Below, one piece after another: positions 61,327 through 64,000 of a DNA stretch of 64,000 nt. Position 1 is the stretch's first letter. The number at the start of each line of letters is the position of its first letter. The position numbers and the translations under genes were made by a program. The stretch comes from Montifringilla adamsi. Lineage: Eukaryota > Chordata > Aves > Passeriformes > Passeridae. The notes beneath the pieces were generated by a model. That model was not told the origin of the DNA. It saw nothing but the letters and a program-made list of their open reading frames with translations, and made no database searches. The DNA lies in assembly GCA_017590115.1 (NCBI GenBank), contig JAGGNK010008337.1, forward strand, positions 7,369,609 to 7,433,608, read 5' to 3'.

Positions 61327-63429
61327 TTGTCTTAACTGACTAAATGGTTAAGAGTAAAAACAGATGTCCTGTTCACTTGAAGGAAAGATCCGCTTTTAAA
61401 ACCTTGTTTTTGAGAACTTGACCTTTTTTGTTACAAGTGACCTTGTCTGGAATGTCTGAAAAGTAGTTAATACTTTTTGGGGTTCTCTGTAACGAGTAAA
61501 ACTGACTTCTTAAGCTACAGTATTGGTTATATATTTTTGTAAACTTCCACGGAAGGGCCTTCTATCCAGTCTTCACATGCACACACCCTGGTTCTAGGTC
61601 TTGGGAGCCATATTCTACATTTGCATGGATAGATGCATGTACAGCTTAGTCAGCCTGCCAAAAGCACTTGCCTGAAACTGTTCCAAACTCTGGGAGAGAG
61701 CACAGAGACCTGTCAAGCAATTCCTTTGTTCCTCAGCCATAACTCAGTCTCTGCTTTCAGCACAGCGGCTTCCTCGCAGTGAGGCGGTCTGGGGAGGCAG
61801 GAGCGTTTGAGCCCGGGCTGTGTGGCTGCCACTCGCCCTGCCTGGAGGGCAGGGATCTATTGTTAGCCAAAGCTGGAGAATGGAGAGGCTGCCTGTGCAT
61901 CACTTGGGTCATGGGCCAACACCGAACAGCTGCAGACTGTCCCTGGAGTCACCAAGCTCTGGGGACATCATTTGAGTGAAATGCTGTATTATGGTAAAAC
62001 TTAAACTATTTTGTGTGTCTGTGTTGGGGTTGGGGTGGAAATTTCTCTGTAACACTGATGACAATATTCTAAGCTTTCCTTATCCTAAAAGGTAAATCAC
62101 TTCAGACAGAGCTTTAATTTCTTTTGCACTTCTGTTTTGAGCTTGTAACTGGAAAAGCATGTCTTGCACTGTTCAGTCTCTCTGGTCACTTTAACCACCT
62201 CAGAGTTGTGTACAGTGATTATTCCCCCCCTGCCATCTGTATATTTTTGGAATCTTATACAAATACCATTGTCCTTGGTTTTGTTTTAATGTACTAAACT
62301 ATGTAGCTTTATAATTTGACTTATGTTTTCTTTTTTTAACCAGCTGCTGCTTTGTCTTTAGGTGGTTCTGAATTCAACTTGGTATGGCACTGAAAATGCA
62401 AATGCTGCATTTTGTAGCTGTTCACAATCTCAATATTACTGCTGTGGGTCAAAGTGCAAGTTCATTTTGTATGGCTGTCAGCATAATCTAGTGCCTGTAT
62501 TTAAAGCACCAAACAAATCAGAAGTTGTCTGGTCAGGTATTATATAATCGTGGTAAACTGACATTTTTCCTGAAACTTCAGCTGCAATTTTTACTTCTAA
62601 AACACAGTAGCTTGTACCAGAAGTAACATTACAAATGCCTAATATTTTACAGACATTTGGCTTTCAAATAAACGTGTCAAGTAGTTTGAGTCCTTTCAAA
62701 AAAAAAAAAGGCATTTTTCTTAATGATCAAGGAAATTATAAAAGGCTGTCTGAGAGCAGACTTAAACTGTTGAAGGAGCACTTGCTTTTACTGGTTTATA
62801 CAGCTCAGAATGTTTTTTACAGGTAAGTCTGTCTTGGAGATAGATACCTGCTATTCAGCTTAATAATACTGGCATATACCTTAACTTTTAAAAACCAATT
62901 TTGAGTCAAAAGGGTCAGCATGATGGCTAGAATTACCATGTGATACAAATTCATTGAATGGTTATTTGTGATAAAAAAATCCTGTAATGGACTAATTACC
63001 AGCTACTTGTGGTTAAATGCTTCCAAACAAGTATAAACTCGTGAATTTCATTTACTGAAAGGGTTTATTCATACATTTTGAATATTTTTCACTTCAGTTT
63101 CTTTATTAATTTCTAGAATATGCAGACAGTTTCCCCCTCCCCACCATCCCAGTGTACAAATCGTTTCAGGATATTCCAGAGTAGCATTTCTGGATGTGTT
63201 GGGGAATCTCTGGCTGTTCGTAAACTGAGCTGGAAAACAACAGCCAGTTGTTATGGGAAGTGTTCTCTGGGAACCATGCCAGTTGGAACCTTCAGCTCAA
63301 GGAAGTATCATGTGCTCCAGGATTGCAGGTGCATCCTGCTCCTCCATGTGCTGCCAGTGAAATGGAATGAGGCCCATGAAACTTCAGGGGCAGAGGGGAT
63401 GGGAGCAAGGCAGCTGTGAGAAATTCCAC

Positions 63430-63435
63430 AATAAA
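63430..63435 (+). terminator. Distal poly(A) signal candidate for FBXO28
   Basis: AATAAA followed by GGTACACCAGTGTTTGC, a modest GU-containing downstream element. It would give a 3' UTR of about 2.5 kb. Confidence 0.35.
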
Positions 63436-63455
63436 GGTACACCAGTGTTTGCTAT

Positions 63456-64000
63456 TTCACATCCCAGAGAGGGAAACATCAGATGGCTCTTGGCTGGAAT
63501 GTACACCAGAAAAATACACACATGTTAAAAAGACAATGAAGTAATAGTTTGGACAAAACAGCTGAGGCATTAATTTCTGGCACCATATTGTCCCTTGTAA
63601 ACAAAAAGGATAAATTTTGCAATATGTGAACAAGCTGATGAATCACCTGAGGTAAAACTGTATCTCTTTTCACTCTCAATGCCTGTGCACATTGACGTGA
63701 GTTGGTGTATCAGCCTCAAAGTAGTGTTGGTAGTGATTGGTGGTTGTATCATCTGTTCAAGGGAGAGCCTTAAAACAGTGACACTGTGATGTAGTTTGCA
63801 AAATTACCTGAGAAAATGATTTATTTGCACCCACTGTTCAGTTGTAGTACTTGTGTCAAGGGCTGAACTGAAAATGAAAGATCAGAGCTGTCAGGGAAAG
63901 CAATTTTAAATGTATTGTATCTGGTTTCTTAAAATAATTTAAAATTACTGAGACCAGCTTTACTGCTTTTCTAAAAATAGCACTTGCTTAGAAACTGCTT
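63456..64000. other. Sequence downstream of FBXO28
   Basis: No coding exon, repeat or regulatory element recognised. Confidence 0.6.

Larger units (their letters stand above)
60986..63455 (+). other. Probable FBXO28 3' UTR
   Basis: AT-rich sequence after the stop with no supported coding frame. Candidate poly(A) signals are at 61321-61326, 62667-62672 and 63430-63435. The far 3' extent depends on which signal is used. Confidence 0.55.

Overview
The window is vertebrate nuclear DNA, almost certainly from a bird and probably a passerine. The evidence is CR1 LINE fragments, several avian-type retroviral LTRs, a few old MIR-like SINE relics, short introns, and two genes whose predicted proteins read as clear orthologues of human ASPP2 and FBXO28. 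It is not microbial, and I see no operons, CRISPR arrays, tRNA or rRNA genes.

Layout. (1) 959-37429, minus strand: the first nine coding exons of TP53BP2 (ASPP2), giving the N-terminal 410 residues. The gene runs off the left edge, so the proline-rich, ankyrin and SH3 parts lie outside the window. Intron 1 is about 19.7 kb. Intron 4 holds a truncated endogenous retrovirus whose LTR begins at the exon 4 splice donor. Intron 2 holds a CR1 copy split by a solo LTR. Intron 1 holds a solo LTR of about 1.1 kb. (2) 36690-38960: the TP53BP2 CpG island, plus a second CpG-rich block with two perfect TGACGTCA sites, CCAAT boxes and an RFX-like X-box. (3) 38960-48960: intergenic DNA with CR1 fragments and a plus-strand solo LTR that still has a TATA box and AATAAA. 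(4) 48963-60985, plus strand: the complete five-exon coding region of FBXO28 (350 residues), with a probable long 3' UTR to about 61.3 kb or 63.45 kb. The two genes are divergent, with start codons about 11.5 kb apart.

The genes do not form a single pathway. ASPP2 is a p53-binding, pro-apoptotic and polarity protein. FBXO28 is the substrate receptor of an SCF ubiquitin ligase. As far as I recall, this neighbourhood is also conserved on human 1q41-q42. Every exon junction given here was read base by base: all are GT-AG, and the phases are continuous in both genes.

I found no new multi-gene system. The best leads are the ERV/exon 4 donor junction, the composite CRE/X-box promoter block, the solo LTR with intact promoter elements between the two genes, and the facing CR1 fragments just upstream of FBXO28. 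Family names for repeats are deliberately not assigned because no library search was possible.
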